A stretch of 45,517 nucleotides of DNA, taken from Candidatus Eisenbergiella intestinipullorum (GTDB lineage Bacteria; Bacillota; Clostridia; Lachnospirales; Lachnospiraceae). Within the stretch, counting starts at the first letter, position 1; each line of letters starts with the position of its first letter. Made by a program: the position numbers and the translations under genes. Below, one piece after another: positions 15,419 through 25,487 of this stretch. The DNA lies in assembly GCA_019119815.1 (NCBI GenBank), contig DWWH01000053.1, forward strand, positions 1-45,517. The letters run 5' to 3'. The notes under the pieces are model-generated. The model ran no database searches and was not told the DNA's origin. It saw only the letters and a list, made by a program, of their open reading frames with translations.

Positions 15419-16855
15419 TCAGACGTTAATCTCCGCCTTCACGCCCAGAAGCTCCTGATTCTCCTCCAGCACGGGCCCGATCACATCCTTTAAGAAGCGG
15501 GTCACCTGTTCGGGCGCGCAGCCCACATAGCGGGAAGGATCCATGGCTGCCGCCAGCTCCTCTTTGTTCGTCATGAACATGGGCTCCTGCGCGATCAGGT
15601 CGAGCAGGTTGTTGTCCAGCCCCTCTTCCTTAACGCGTTTTCCGGCTTCCATGGAGAGCTCGCGGATCCGCTCATGCAGCTCCTGGCGGTCGCCGCCTTT
15701 TTTCACCGCATCCATCATGATGTTTTCCGTCGCCATGAAGGGCAGCTCGCTCATCAGATGCTTTCTGATGACCTTCGGATAAACCACCAGACCGTCCACC
15801 ACGTTCAGGCACAGATCCAGAATGCCGTCGATGGCCAGGAAGCCCTCGGGCACGCTCAGGCGCTTGTTGGCGGAATCGTCCAGAGTTCTTTCAAACCACT
15901 GGGTGGCGGAGGTGATGGCCGGATTGAGGGCGTCCGCGATTACATAGCGGGACAGGGAAGCGATACGCTCGCTGCGCATGGGATTTCTCTTGTAGGCCAT
16001 GGCGGAGGAACCGATCTGGCTCTTTTCAAAGGGCTCCTCTACCTCCTTCAGATGCTGCAGCAGGCGGATGTCATTGGACATCTTGGTGGCGCTTGCCGCG
16101 ATGCCGGCCAGCACGTTCAGCACCCGGGTGTCCACCTTGCGGGAATAGGTCTGTCCGGATACCGGATAGCAGGCGGAAAAGCCCATCTTCTGCGCGATCA
16201 TGGGATCCAGCGCGTTCACCTTGTCCATGTCGCCGTCAAACAGCTCCAGGAAGGAGGCCTGCGTTCCGGTGGTTCCCTTGGAGCCCAGCAACTTCATGGT
16301 GGAGATCACGTAGTCCAGATCCTCCAGGTCCAGATAAAACTCCTGCATCCAGAGGGTGGCACGCTTTCCCACCGTGGTGGGCTGGGCGGGCTGGAAGTGG
16401 GTGAAAGCCAGCGTGGGCAGGTCCTTATAGCGGTCCGCGAAGGCGGTCAGCTCGGAAAGCACGTTCACCAGCTTTTTCTTCACCAGCCGCAGGGCCTCCG
16501 TCATGATGATGATGTCCGTATTGTCTCCCACATAGCAGGAGGTCGCTCCCAGATGGATGATGCCCTTCGCCTTCGGGCACTGTACGCCGTAGGCGTACAC
16601 ATGGCTCATCACATCGTGGCGCACCTCCTTTTCCCGCGCCTTCGCCACGTCGTAATTGATGTCGTCCGCATGGGCTTTCAGCTCTTCGATCTGCTCGTCC
16701 GTGATGGGAAGGCCCAGCTCCTTCTCCGTCTCTGCCAGCGCGATCCACAGCCTTCTCCAGGTGCGGAATTTTTTATCGGGTGAAAAAAGGTACTGCATTT
16801 CCTTACTCGCGTACCGCTCTGAAAGCGGGCTCACATATCTGTCCGTATTGCTCAT
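15419..16855 (-). CDS. purB: adenylosuccinate lyase
   Basis: 478 residues. It removes fumarate from SAICAR and from adenylosuccinate, serving both IMP and AMP synthesis. The fumarase/aspartase-superfamily signature SSAMAYKRNPMRSE is present near residue 290, and the region with HLGATSCYVGDN (about 100) matches the family's substrate-binding segment. The start follows AAAGGAAAC. It is the third gene of the leftward purC-purF-purB run, 107 nt after purF; the gap holds strong hairpins but no clear T-run. Confidence 0.97.
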   Translation of the reverse strand: MSNTDRYVSPLSERYASKEMQYLFSPDKKFRTWRRLWIALAETEKELGLPITDEQIEELKAHADDINYDVAKAREKEVRHDVMSHVYAYGVQCPKAKGIIHLGATSCYVGDNTDIIIMTEALRLVKKKLVNVLSELTAFADRYKDLPTLAFTHFQPAQPTTVGKRATLWMQEFYLDLEDLDYVISTMKLLGSKGTTGTQASFLELFDGDMDKVNALDPMIAQKMGFSACYPVSGQTYSRKVDTRVLNVLAGIAASATKMSNDIRLLQHLKEVEEPFEKSQIGSSAMAYKRNPMRSERIASLSRYVIADALNPAITSATQWFERTLDDSANKRLSVPEGFLAIDGILDLCLNVVDGLVVYPKVIRKHLMSELPFMATENIMMDAVKKGGDRQELHERIRELSMEAGKRVKEEGLDNNLLDLIAQEPMFMTNKEELAAAMDPSRYVGCAPEQVTRFLKDVIGPVLEENQELLGVKAEINV

Positions 16856-16897
16856 GGTCCGTTTCCTTTCTGTTTCCTACAGGTTAATTTTTGGGCC

Positions 16898-16935
16898 CCG
16901 TCCGCCGGGGCAGCGTCTTTCGTCCGGCGGACGGG
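16898..16935. repeat. hairpin with GTCCGCCGG core between purF and purB
   Basis: CCGTCCGCCGG pairs with CCGGCGGACGG around a 15-nt loop. A second hairpin, GGACGAA/TTCGTCC, follows immediately. The GTCCGCCGG/CCGGCGGAC core recurs at 25610-25631. Confidence 0.6.
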
Positions 16936-16962
16936 ACGAAGCTTTCGTCCGAAACGCTTTTC

Positions 16963-18408
16963 CTACCGGTCAAACTCTCCGCGAATATCCTCCTTGGGCG
17001 GGTCCATGGGATAGCTTCCGGTAAAACAGCCTTTGCAGATTCCCAGGCCTCCCGCCATCTCCTCCAGCCGCTCCGTGCGCAGATAGGCCAGAGAATCCGC
17101 TCCGATCACCTTCCGGATCTCCTCGAGGCTCCGGTTATAGGCGATGAGCTGCTCTCTCGCCGGCACATCCGTGCCGAAGTAGCAGGGCCAGAGGAAGGGC
17201 GGAGAGCTGACACGCATATGAACCTCCTTCGCGCCTGCCTCCCGCAGCATGCGCACGATCCGGTCAGAGGTGGTGCCGCGCACGATGGAATCGTCGATCA
17301 TAATGATCCTTTTCCCCTCTACCGCATCCCGTAATACGTTCAGCTTGACCTGGACGCTGTTTTCCCGGTTCTTCTGTCCCGGCTTGATAAAGGTCCGGCC
17401 GATATAGGCGTTTTTTACAAAGGCGGTTCCATAGGGAATCCCGGACTGCATGGCATATCCCATCGCCGCGCAGTTTCCGGATTCCGGCACGCCCACCACC
17501 AGGTCCGCGTCCACCGGAGAATCCACGGCAAGAAAACGCCCCGCCCGAATCCGCGCCTGATAGACGCTCACACCGTCAAAATAGCTGTCCGGCCGGGAAA
17601 AATAAATGTACTCAAACACGCATCTGGCATGCTCCTTTTCCGGCAGACAGAGTCTCGTATCGGATACGATCCCCTTCTCCGGAGTGATCGTCACCACCTC
17701 GCCCGGCAGTACATCCCGGACGAACTGCGCGCCTATCGTATCCAGAGCGCAGGTTTCCGACGCGAGAATATAGGCGTTATCCCGTTTTCCGATGCACAAC
17801 GGCCGGAAACCGAAGGGATCCCTCGCTCCGATCAGCTTTCTGGGAGACATGATCACCAGGGAGTAGGCGCCCTGAAGCTTTTTCATGGCCCGGCTGACCG
17901 CCTCTTCCGCACAGCCGCAGTTCAGCCGCTCCCTGGCGATATGGTAGGCGATCACCTCGGAATCGATGGTGGTCTGGAAAATCGCTCCCGTATATTCCAG
18001 TTCCCTGCGAAGCTGCGGCGCGTTCACCAGATTTCCGTTGTGCGCCAGCGCCAGCGTTCCCTTTACATAATTCAGTACCAGCGGCTGCGCGTTTTCCCTC
18101 GTACTGCTTCCCGCCGTGGAATAGCGGACGTGTCCGACGCCGATATCCCCTTTCAGCTTACCGATGTTTTCCGCATGGAACGCTTCGTTCACCAGTCCCA
18201 TTTCCTTTACGGAAGCCACCTTTCCCTTCGGCCCCGCCGTGTCGCTCACCGCGATGCCGCAGCTTTCCTGTCCTCTGTGCTGCAGGGCAAGAAGGCCGTA
18301 ATAAATCGTCCCCGCCACGTCTCTGCCGTCAAAATCGTACATTCCAAAGACGCCGCATTCCTCCTTCAGTCCGTCCCCTTCCCTCTCCGTATCGTATCTT
18401 TCCGTCAT
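16963..18408 (-). CDS. purF: amidophosphoribosyltransferase
   Basis: 481 residues. It makes phosphoribosylamine from PRPP and glutamine, the committed step of purine synthesis. An N-terminal propeptide of about 17 residues precedes the Cys of CGVFG (residue 18), the nucleophile exposed by processing. The PRPP loop is IIMIDDSIVRGTTS. C-terminal GICKGCFTG and the other conserved cysteines match the Bacillus-type enzyme with a 4Fe-4S cluster. The start at 18408 follows GGAAAGGG; an upstream in-frame extension to 18516 lacks family similarity. It lies between purC and purB. Confidence 0.97.
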   Translation of the reverse strand: MTERYDTEREGDGLKEECGVFGMYDFDGRDVAGTIYYGLLALQHRGQESCGIAVSDTAGPKGKVASVKEMGLVNEAFHAENIGKLKGDIGVGHVRYSTAGSSTRENAQPLVLNYVKGTLALAHNGNLVNAPQLRRELEYTGAIFQTTIDSEVIAYHIARERLNCGCAEEAVSRAMKKLQGAYSLVIMSPRKLIGARDPFGFRPLCIGKRDNAYILASETCALDTIGAQFVRDVLPGEVVTITPEKGIVSDTRLCLPEKEHARCVFEYIYFSRPDSYFDGVSVYQARIRAGRFLAVDSPVDADLVVGVPESGNCAAMGYAMQSGIPYGTAFVKNAYIGRTFIKPGQKNRENSVQVKLNVLRDAVEGKRIIMIDDSIVRGTTSDRIVRMLREAGAKEVHMRVSSPPFLWPCYFGTDVPAREQLIAYNRSLEEIRKVIGADSLAYLRTERLEEMAGGLGICKGCFTGSYPMDPPKEDIRGEFDR

Positions 18409-18517
18409 ATTACCCTTTCCAGGCGGCCGAAGGCCCCATTCAATCTTGCAGGAAGAATCCCGCCGGCAATTCTTCCGTCCTGTTTTTTTAACGGCCCGGC
18501 AGCCGCCGAAATACAAA

Positions 18518-18540
18518 CCGCCGCGGGGCCCCCGCGGCGG
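18518..18540. terminator. GC-rich hairpin after purC, weak terminator
   Basis: CCGCCGCGGG pairs with CCCGCGGCGG around a 3-nt loop, 17 nt after the purC stop. On the minus strand TTTGTATTT follows, a weak U-tract. It may reduce read-through into purF rather than end the transcript. Confidence 0.45.
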
Positions 18541-18557
18541 TCGTCATTAACCATTTT

Positions 18558-19262
18558 TTACAGGCCCAGTCTGTGGAATACTTCGTTATAGGCTTCTTCC
18601 ACGTTGCCGAGATCACGGCGGAAGCGGTCCTTATCCAGCTTTTCATTTGTATGCACATCCCAGAGACGGCAGGTATCCGGGCTGATCTCATCTGCCAGGA
18701 TGATCTGTCCATGGTAACGGCCGAACTCGATCTTGAAGTCGATGAGCCTGATGTCCGCCTGAAGGAAATAGGCCTTCAGCACTTCGTTTACCTTGAACGC
18801 GTACTTCTTGATCGTCTCGATCTCTTCCCAGGTGGCGAGCTTCATGGCCACCGCGAAATAGGAATTGATCAGCGGATCGCCCAGCTCGTCGTTTTTATAG
18901 CTGAACTCAATGGTGGGCTGCTCAAAGGGCGTTCCCTCCGGCACTCCCAGTCTCTTGGAAAAGCTTCCTGCGGCCACGTTGCGGATGATGACCTCGAGCG
19001 GAACGATCTCCACCTTCTTCACGGCCGTCTCCCGATCGGAAAGCTCCTCAATATAGTGAGTGGGAACCCCTTCCTTCTCCAGAAGCTGGTCCACACGGTT
19101 GCTCATCTTATTGTTGATAACGCCCTTTCCGACGATGGTTCCCTTCTTCTCCCCGTTGAACGCTGTCGCATCATCCTTATAATCTACGATCAGCACATCG
19201 GGATCGTCCGTCTTGAATACCTTCTTTGCCTTGCCTTCATAGAGCTGTTCCAGTTTTTCCAT
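18558..19262 (-). CDS. purC: phosphoribosylaminoimidazole-succinocarboxamide (SAICAR) synthetase
   Basis: 234 residues, standard length. It joins aspartate to CAIR using ATP; PurB then acts on the product. Family segments: YEGKAKKVF at the N-terminus, [22 protein letters not shown] and [10 protein letters not shown] in the middle, and [10 protein letters not shown] with [14 protein letters not shown] near the end. The start at 19262 follows AAAGGACAGG. It is the first gene of the purC-purF-purB run, behind a promoter at 19408-19436. Confidence 0.97.
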   Translation of the reverse strand: MEKLEQLYEGKAKKVFKTDDPDVLIVDYKDDATAFNGEKKGTIVGKGVINNKMSNRVDQLLEKEGVPTHYIEELSDRETAVKKVEIVPLEVIIRNVAAGSFSKRLGVPEGTPFEQPTIEFSYKNDELGDPLINSYFAVAMKLATWEEIETIKKYAFKVNEVLKAYFLQADIRLIDFKIEFGRYHGQIILADEISPDTCRLWDVHTNEKLDKDRFRRDLGNVEEAYNEVFHRLGL

Positions 19263-19407
19263 TCGATACCTGTCCTTTCTCTTCATCTGTGAAAGCTGTC
19301 CAATGCCTTTTGATACGGCTGAAAAGCTCCTTTCCCACCGCATCAGAACGGCCTTGATCCGCGCATCCTTATCCCTGCCTGTTTCTGTTCAGGGCATTTG
19401 CAGAATC

Positions 19408-19436
19408 AGTATAACGCACCGTTAAATAGAAATCAA
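19408..19436 (-). promoter_or_regulatory. promoter of purC-purF-purB
   Basis: Minus-strand TTGATT (19431-19436) and TATACT (19408-19413), 17-nt spacer. It lies just beyond the end of the TPR-like gene and gives a leader of about 140 nt. I looked for a purine-riboswitch core or PurR box in the leader and saw neither. Confidence 0.7.
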
Positions 19437-19444
19437 GATTTTCC

Positions 19445-20281
19445 TCACTCCTGCGTCACATAATCCCGGTACTCCTCCATGAGCCGGCCGGTTTCCTGTC
19501 TCATCAGCCTGGCGCACTGCTCCTCCTGCCCGGCAAAGAAAGCGCTCCGGATGGAAGCGATGCGGGAGGAATTGCGTACGTCTGTCCAGGACGTCTTTCC
19601 GGCCGTCACCCTTTCCTCCAGCTTCAGGGATGCCTCATAGTATTCGCCGTGCGCCGTCAGGAAGTCCAGATACTCCTTTTCAGAAAGCTGCAGACGCTTC
19701 GCCGCCAGAAAGCAGAGAAGGCTCTCCTGCCGTCCTCCCAGCCGGTAGGCCGTTTCAAAGGAGGCCGCAGCCTTTTCAAACAGGAACAGACGTGCCTGTG
19801 CCCTTCCCAGATCATGGTAGATCCCGCTGTCAAAGGAGGGGATCCGCACCTCCTCCCCATTCAGAATTCCCCGGTATTCCTCAATGGCCATGGCATAGCG
19901 GCCGTTTTCCAGAAAGTAATCCACCCGGGCCCTGCGTTTTTCCGGCAGCGATACATCGGCGCTCAGCCGGATGAGCTGTCCGGTCTCCCGGATCTGTTTT
20001 TCGCTGAAGCAGCCCGCATATTCCAGAAGCTGCTCTGCGATCACATCCGGCTTCTCCTTTCCCTTCAGGAGCGCCCGCAGCCTGACGGCAGGCTCCGGCA
20101 GGCCGCACTGTTCTTCCAGCCAGTCGGACAGCTGTCTGGTAAAAAAGGACGCATCCACCAGACCGGCATTTTCTTTCAGGAAGTAACACAGTTCCTCCAG
20201 GCAGTAAACCCTCGTTTTCGTCTTTTCAAAGGTATATGGAATTTTTGCATATCGTCCCAGGCACAAGATCGCTCTGCTCAT
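19445..20281 (-). CDS. TPR-like protein, third gene of the DUF5717-DUF5716 operon
   Basis: 278 residues, no signal peptide or membrane segment, so probably cytosolic. From about residue 125 it has helical-repeat character: paired helices such as YFLENGRYAMAIEEYRGIL and IYHDLGRAQARLFLFEKAAASFETAYRLG match TPR spacing, with Ala/Gly/Tyr at typical positions. The N-terminal 100 residues are helical but unassigned. AAGGA precedes the start. It follows the ATPase-like gene by 46 nt on the same strand. A partner or adaptor role for the two larger proteins is inferred from position only. Confidence 0.75.
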   Translation of the reverse strand: MSRAILCLGRYAKIPYTFEKTKTRVYCLEELCYFLKENAGLVDASFFTRQLSDWLEEQCGLPEPAVRLRALLKGKEKPDVIAEQLLEYAGCFSEKQIRETGQLIRLSADVSLPEKRRARVDYFLENGRYAMAIEEYRGILNGEEVRIPSFDSGIYHDLGRAQARLFLFEKAAASFETAYRLGGRQESLLCFLAAKRLQLSEKEYLDFLTAHGEYYEASLKLEERVTAGKTSWTDVRNSSRIASIRSAFFAGQEEQCARLMRQETGRLMEEYRDYVTQE

Positions 20282-20327
20282 TTTTTCCTTTTCTCCCTTC
20301 TGCCAAAAGACCCGGTCCCGGCCCTTC

Positions 20328-21707
20328 TCAGTCCTTCAGCGCGTCCGCGATGGAAAGCTGTTCCTCCCAGATCAGCCCGGAGGAAGGACAGAATTCCCCA
20401 AAGCCGCGGTCTTCCATCCGCAGCTTCACCGTTTCCGCATCCGGGCAGGACGCCGTCAGATGGATCCTTGTCGTTCCGGCCGGCCGGTCGGGAACGCCGG
20501 AAAGCGTCACCACGATCTGCCGGACCTTTTTTCCGTTCACAAAGGACATGCGGAGAGAGAAGGCGTGATCCGTATCCAGCAGGAAATCGCATTCTCCTCC
20601 CGCATCAAACCAGTTCATACCCGCGTCCAGCAGCGGAAAGCAGATCTCTTCTCCCCGCCTTTCGGCTTCCAGTCCCAGATTCACCTTCAGCATGTCACGG
20701 CCGAGATACACGTATTCCGGATCTGTCTTCCGTCCGGACTTCTGCGCGGCCTTATATCCCCCCGCATAACAGGCTCCCTTGCTGTACAGGTTATTTCCTC
20801 TGAACACGCGGCGGTTCTGACACATCGCCTGAAGGGTATTCGGATACCAGTCTCCATCAAAGCCGTCTCCGATGAGATAAACGGTATCGATGATCCTGCC
20901 TTCGGACAGCTTTCGGAACAGAGCCAGAAAAGCGCCGTCCATTTCCTCTGCACGTTCCTGCTCCGGCTTCTTTGCCTCATATTCCCCTTTTTGACATTCC
21001 TCTTTTTCCGGAAGCTCTCTTGCAAGTCCCGCATGTTCCTCTTCGCTCACCGTCACGGTCACGGGTCTGGTATGATGGCTGGCCTCGAACAGCAACGTCC
21101 TTAAGGTCCGTCCTCCGAAATCACAGATCAGGCACTGATGCCTCCACAGCTCCGGCGGCTGATTGATATTATAATAGAAAAAACTCTCCGCCCTGCTCTG
21201 GCAGGAAACCCGGTCCGGCGGCAGGGAAAGCAGGAGGGCGATCTTTTCTGTCATCTCCAGGACCTGATTGTCCACCCGTTCAAAGGTAAACATGAAAAAA
21301 TCTATCTTTTCCAGGCGCAGCGGGGCGTGCCCCATCCCCCGCGCGCTCCCCCCCGGCAGAGACAGGCTTCTTTTGATGAAAAGCGCCAAAAGAGCAGTCG
21401 CATCAAAAATCTCCCCTGCCGCCTCCACCTGCTCCCGGCGCAGGGCGCGGGAAAGCAGTCTGTCCACCAGCACGCCTTCCCCTTTTCCGGAAACCTCCAG
21501 CGCCTCCCGGCCATAGGTCCATACATCCCGGTCCGTCCTGCGGCACAGAACGGCAGGAATCATGGATTCCTCCCCTTCCGTTTCCGCACACAGGGTTTCC
21601 GGCTTCTGTCCGCCCGAAGGGCAGAAGCTGATCTGCGCATACCGGTCGTCCAGATCCATGCCCAGGACTCCTCCCGCTCCCTTTTTCTCCGCATTTCCCA
21701 GAAACAT
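20328..21707 (-). CDS. Hsp70/actin-fold ATPase-like protein (DUF5716-like)
   Basis: 459 residues. Three nucleotide-site motifs of the actin/Hsp70 fold can be read: GMDLDDRYAQISF (about 16-28, phosphate 1), CLICDFGGRTLRTLLFE (192-208, phosphate 2) and DTVYLIGDGFDGDWY (274-288, adenosine), followed by NNLYSKGACYAGG (305-317), which resembles the end of a DnaK ATPase domain. The last about 120 residues look beta-rich, as in an Hsp70 substrate domain, but the match is weak. No signal peptide. The start at 21707 has GGAGG 5 nt upstream; an ATG at 21719 overlaps it. Only 21 nt separate it from the DUF5717-like gene. Function unknown; the family name is from memory. Confidence 0.7.
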   Translation of the reverse strand: MFLGNAEKKGAGGVLGMDLDDRYAQISFCPSGGQKPETLCAETEGEESMIPAVLCRRTDRDVWTYGREALEVSGKGEGVLVDRLLSRALRREQVEAAGEIFDATALLALFIKRSLSLPGGSARGMGHAPLRLEKIDFFMFTFERVDNQVLEMTEKIALLLSLPPDRVSCQSRAESFFYYNINQPPELWRHQCLICDFGGRTLRTLLFEASHHTRPVTVTVSEEEHAGLARELPEKEECQKGEYEAKKPEQERAEEMDGAFLALFRKLSEGRIIDTVYLIGDGFDGDWYPNTLQAMCQNRRVFRGNNLYSKGACYAGGYKAAQKSGRKTDPEYVYLGRDMLKVNLGLEAERRGEEICFPLLDAGMNWFDAGGECDFLLDTDHAFSLRMSFVNGKKVRQIVVTLSGVPDRPAGTTRIHLTASCPDAETVKLRMEDRGFGEFCPSSGLIWEEQLSIADALKD

Positions 21708-21728
21708 TTTTTCCTCCATCCCTCAGGC

Positions 21729-24700
21729 TCATTGTGCCGTCTCTCCGTTTTCGGACGCTCCGGAGGGCTCCGACGCTTCCTCTTCCGGGAAAAACAGGGC
21801 CTGCGTCATCCAGTCCATATACAGATACTGCTCCAGAAGCTCCTGTGCCTCTCCCTTTTCTCCGATCAGCCAGTCAGAAAGCACACTGTTTAAGCGTCCA
21901 TACCTGGTTTCCCTCACCAACAGGCTGTTTTCCGCCCTGAGCTCTCCTTCGGCCAGCCTTTCCGGCTCTCCTTCCGCAAAAGTCTCCGTGATATAATACG
22001 AAAGCCTTTCTCCTGCGAACAGGACGAACTGAGCCGAATAGATACCTGCATACACATGCTGCATTTCCATGATCCGCACAGGCCCCTCTCCCCGATCCGT
22101 ATCCTTCTCTTCGATCACCCGGTAATGGATGGAAACCGGTCGCTGCCTGTTTCCCCTGTATACCACCATGGTCTTATCCAGAAGCATTTCCGCCCCGTCC
22201 AGAAGGTCCGCGTATTCCGTAAACAGCGGAAGCCGCATCCCAGCATCGAGCAGCCGCTCCCCCAGTCTGCGGATGATCCCGTCCGTCTCCTCGTTCCTTT
22301 CGCTGCGGTGTCTGGAATAGTATTCCAGAAAAGCCAGAGCGCACATGCTGCTGAGCGCTTCTCCTCCCGCCTCCGCTCTGGCGATGTCCTTCAGCACGTA
22401 AGGGTCCATCTCTTCCCCTTCCATCAGGAAAAGGCCGCAGGCCCGATGCAGAAAGGCCTCCTCCAGCTCCGTTCTTCCGCCCTCGCACACATACCGCCTC
22501 AGGAGCGCCGTATGCTTCAGAACGTTTTCTCCTGTAAAAAGAAGCTGGGTCAGGATCCGCTCCGTCAGCCGGTAGGTATCCACGGCGAAATTCTCCGCCG
22601 CCCTGCGAAGCTGCATCAGCTCTCCGCTTCTGCCCTCGAAGTGCTCCGTCAGCCACCCCAGGACATGACTGTCATATTTCCCCCGGAAGAAGGCACTGCA
22701 GGCGATCGCCAGCATACGTTTCTCATCCTCATGCCGTCCGCTTTCCAGAAGTCTGCTGGACAGGCGCAGCAGGATTTCCGCAGGCTCCCGCTCCAGATCC
22801 AGTCCCTCCAGCCATTCATATGCTTTCTCATAAAAGGAACGCAGCACCAGAAAGCCCACTGTCTCATATACGTCCGGGCTTTCCGACTGCGGCCGTGTTG
22901 CGTCCTGCAGGAGAAGATCCAGCTCCTCCATCTCTTCCTGCTCGTAATAATAGCGCAGCAGAGCCATACGGATCGCTCTTGCAAAGGCAGGAAGCAGCTC
23001 CTTACGCCCCTCCAGCGCCCGCAGTCTGGAAGCATTTCCTTTCGTCACGCGGATCCTTCCTCCTGCAAACTCACAGCAGTACAGATCACAGCCCAGCACG
23101 TTTTCCGAATATGCCCCCACCAGCTTCATGCCCTGCACCGGATCCAGCAGCCGGGTCAGCGTATGCGCTCTGCCCGCCGAATAGCGGTTATGCTCCTCAT
23201 CCTCCAGCAGGATCTCGCAGTCCCGGTCATAGATCTCCACATAGGCACGGCCGTTTTCCACCGGCCAGGTCTGTTCTCCCCGCAGCCGGTCATGGATCAC
23301 CACCGCCTGCCGGATGTCCTCCCCTTCACAGTCCAGCTGCTGTACGAACAAAACCCTTGCCAGCGCCCGGCAGTTATCCTTTGTCAGAAGCCGTTCTTTT
23401 AACACGCTTTGGTACAGATAAGCCAGGCTGCGGCTCATCCTTCCCCGGTAAAGCTGCTGCAGCACGAAGCGCTCCATCTGCCCCCTGTAGGTCAGATAAA
23501 GCTCCGGAAATTCCTCCCGGTGCTTCTGCACATAGGCGTACAGATAAGCCAGATGCTCCTGATCCAGGTTGCTCTGGTAAGCGAAATACATCAGCGCGAT
23601 GCGCGGGATCTGCGTTTCCCGCTCCAGGTCCAGAGAGGCCATGAAGTATTCGTACAGCCTGGTCACCCGCAGGTCAAGCTCCACGCCCGCTCTGTACCAT
23701 TCCAGCCATTCGGGGCCGGTCCGGTTTCCCTTGATCAGAAGGGAACAGATGGCCTGCAGCAGAGCGGCAGAAGGCGTTTTCTCATAACAGAGACGCAGCG
23801 TGTCAAAGAGAGCGGCGTCAAAATATTTTTCCTTTTCCGCCAGATAGGCCAGATGGCCCGCCAGATCCGGAGACAGGATGCCGCAGCGTGCCCCGTAATG
23901 AAGCGTCTGCCGCACAAAGGGCTCCAGCTTCATGATCAGCGTGGGACTGAAATTCAAAAGCTGTACCCCTTCCAGATACAGGATGGGACTGGTGGTCCCA
24001 TGCGCAAACTGGTCCTCCAGAAACTGCCATTTGCGCGACGCGCTCCTCTGAAGCCGGGGGGAGAGAAACAGCATCAGCCAGGCGATCTGCCAGCTTCCTC
24101 TGTTGGCCCGGTGCGCCTCCTCCACGTCTGCGGCGATCCTGGCAGTATAGCCTTCGTCCCTCTGATACAGGCTGGACAGATACAGATAATAGCAGTACGC
24201 CTCAGCCCCGTCCGTCCGGGGTACCACCACGAGCTGACTGAGGATCCTTCCCGCCTCCTCGAAGCGTTCCTCCGTGATCAGAAGATGGGCCTGATACAGC
24301 TTTACCACCACGGATCTCTCATCCAGCCGGTGCAGCCGCTCCACCACTTCGGCGGTCCTCGCCCTCCACTGTACCGCATTCAGCTTCTTCATCCGCAGCT
24401 CCTGATACAGCTTTACCAGCTCCACCGTCATCCGCTTCCATTCCCTGCGCCGGCCTCCCGCACCGGAAATGCCGGCCTGCTCCGTGATCACGGCCACCGT
24501 TATCTCCAGGCAGTCCGTTTCCTGCCCGTCCTGAGTCCGAAGAAGGCCGCAGGAGGTCCAAAAGCGCAGCCTTCCGAAATTTTTACCGCCGTGCAGCCGC
24601 TTTGGCGTAATAAAAACAGGGATGCTGCACTGACTTCCCAGAAAATCATCCTCTGTCAGCACATTTTTTTCCAGAGACAGGAAATCTCCCTCCGCCTCCA

Positions 24701-25433
24701 CCATCAGCCTGGTATATCCCCAGCCACTCTGCTTCACCGGGAAAATCTCACACAGCTGTTCTTCCTCTTTCCGCGAGCCGGAAGCATTCACCACCAGCTC
24801 CTTTGCCGGAAAGAAATATTCCACCGGAGGCTTTTTCCCGGCAGATACCAGAAATTCCTCCATGTTCTGCCCGTTTCCCGGACTGCGGGACAGCCCCTTA
24901 TACAGACTCCTGTATTTCCTGTCGTCGCCGGAAAGCAGCTTTGCAAACCCGGGAGAATAGAACAGCTTCTGTGCCTCCTGCCGGTTTTCTCTGACAAGCC
25001 GCACGAAGGAAAACAGGCCGGAGGGTCCGCCTTTGCCATTCTTTTCCTCCCCCGCTCCATCTGCGGCGCCGGATGCCGGAGCATTTCCTTTCCTGCAGAT
25101 CTTCACACGGAAGGGAAGCTCATATTCCCCGCAGTCGGAAAGGATCACAAACCTTCCCGCACGCTCGTCCCCCTCCCGCATGCCTCCTGCGTCAAAACGG
25201 TAGGCGATGCTCTCCGATATGCCTGAAAAAGAAGGTGTCAGACATTCCATCCTCTCCTCCATGCACAGGACATAGCCGTCTGCAGGCCTTCCGTCCGAGG
25301 AGGCGATCTCAAAAAATCCCTCCCGGACCTCATCCCGGTCCAGCTCCAGCTCCAGCCGTCCGCCCGGCAGGGACAGAGGGCCCCTTTTTTCCTCCCAACC
25401 GTCCAACGCGATGTGCTTTCTCATATCCAGCAT
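21729..25433 (-). CDS. 1234-residue DUF5717-like protein
   Basis: The largest gene in the window. No signal peptide or membrane helix. Residues 1-115 and about 205-330 look beta-rich (possibly Ig-like modules), joined by a Gly/Lys-rich linker near 120-140. From about 335 to 1080 it is almost entirely helical with TPR/HEAT-like spacing, e.g. VVKLYQAHLLITEERFEEAGRIL and LRSFYEKAYEWLEGLDL. The last about 130 residues are again beta-rich (IHYRVIEEKD to ERLSYYITET). I recall this architecture as DUF5717 of Lachnospiraceae; no activity is known to me. The start has GGAGG 8 nt upstream. It is the first gene of a three-gene leftward operon with the Hsp70-like and TPR-like genes. Confidence 0.7.
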   Translation of the reverse strand: MLDMRKHIALDGWEEKRGPLSLPGGRLELELDRDEVREGFFEIASSDGRPADGYVLCMEERMECLTPSFSGISESIAYRFDAGGMREGDERAGRFVILSDCGEYELPFRVKICRKGNAPASGAADGAGEEKNGKGGPSGLFSFVRLVRENRQEAQKLFYSPGFAKLLSGDDRKYRSLYKGLSRSPGNGQNMEEFLVSAGKKPPVEYFFPAKELVVNASGSRKEEEQLCEIFPVKQSGWGYTRLMVEAEGDFLSLEKNVLTEDDFLGSQCSIPVFITPKRLHGGKNFGRLRFWTSCGLLRTQDGQETDCLEITVAVITEQAGISGAGGRRREWKRMTVELVKLYQELRMKKLNAVQWRARTAEVVERLHRLDERSVVVKLYQAHLLITEERFEEAGRILSQLVVVPRTDGAEAYCYYLYLSSLYQRDEGYTARIAADVEEAHRANRGSWQIAWLMLFLSPRLQRSASRKWQFLEDQFAHGTTSPILYLEGVQLLNFSPTLIMKLEPFVRQTLHYGARCGILSPDLAGHLAYLAEKEKYFDAALFDTLRLCYEKTPSAALLQAICSLLIKGNRTGPEWLEWYRAGVELDLRVTRLYEYFMASLDLERETQIPRIALMYFAYQSNLDQEHLAYLYAYVQKHREEFPELYLTYRGQMERFVLQQLYRGRMSRSLAYLYQSVLKERLLTKDNCRALARVLFVQQLDCEGEDIRQAVVIHDRLRGEQTWPVENGRAYVEIYDRDCEILLEDEEHNRYSAGRAHTLTRLLDPVQGMKLVGAYSENVLGCDLYCCEFAGGRIRVTKGNASRLRALEGRKELLPAFARAIRMALLRYYYEQEEMEELDLLLQDATRPQSESPDVYETVGFLVLRSFYEKAYEWLEGLDLEREPAEILLRLSSRLLESGRHEDEKRMLAIACSAFFRGKYDSHVLGWLTEHFEGRSGELMQLRRAAENFAVDTYRLTERILTQLLFTGENVLKHTALLRRYVCEGGRTELEEAFLHRACGLFLMEGEEMDPYVLKDIARAEAGGEALSSMCALAFLEYYSRHRSERNEETDGIIRRLGERLLDAGMRLPLFTEYADLLDGAEMLLDKTMVVYRGNRQRPVSIHYRVIEEKDTDRGEGPVRIMEMQHVYAGIYSAQFVLFAGERLSYYITETFAEGEPERLAEGELRAENSLLVRETRYGRLNSVLSDWLIGEKGEAQELLEQYLYMDWMTQALFFPEEEASEPSGASENGETAQ

Positions 25434-25487
25434 GGCCCTCGCCTCCCATCTTGCTTTTTTTCCTGAAAAGAACTAAGATCAGTATAC

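Noticed and set aside
19263..19407. Possible purine riboswitch or PurR box ahead of purC, and likewise ahead of purA.
   Set aside because: The conserved three-way junction core and the PurR palindrome were looked for by eye and not found; only ordinary promoters and hairpins are seen.
20328..21707. Calling the DUF5716-like protein DnaK.
   Set aside because: Only the nucleotide motifs match; length, connecting regions and C-terminus differ, and DnaK neighbours (grpE, dnaJ) are absent.
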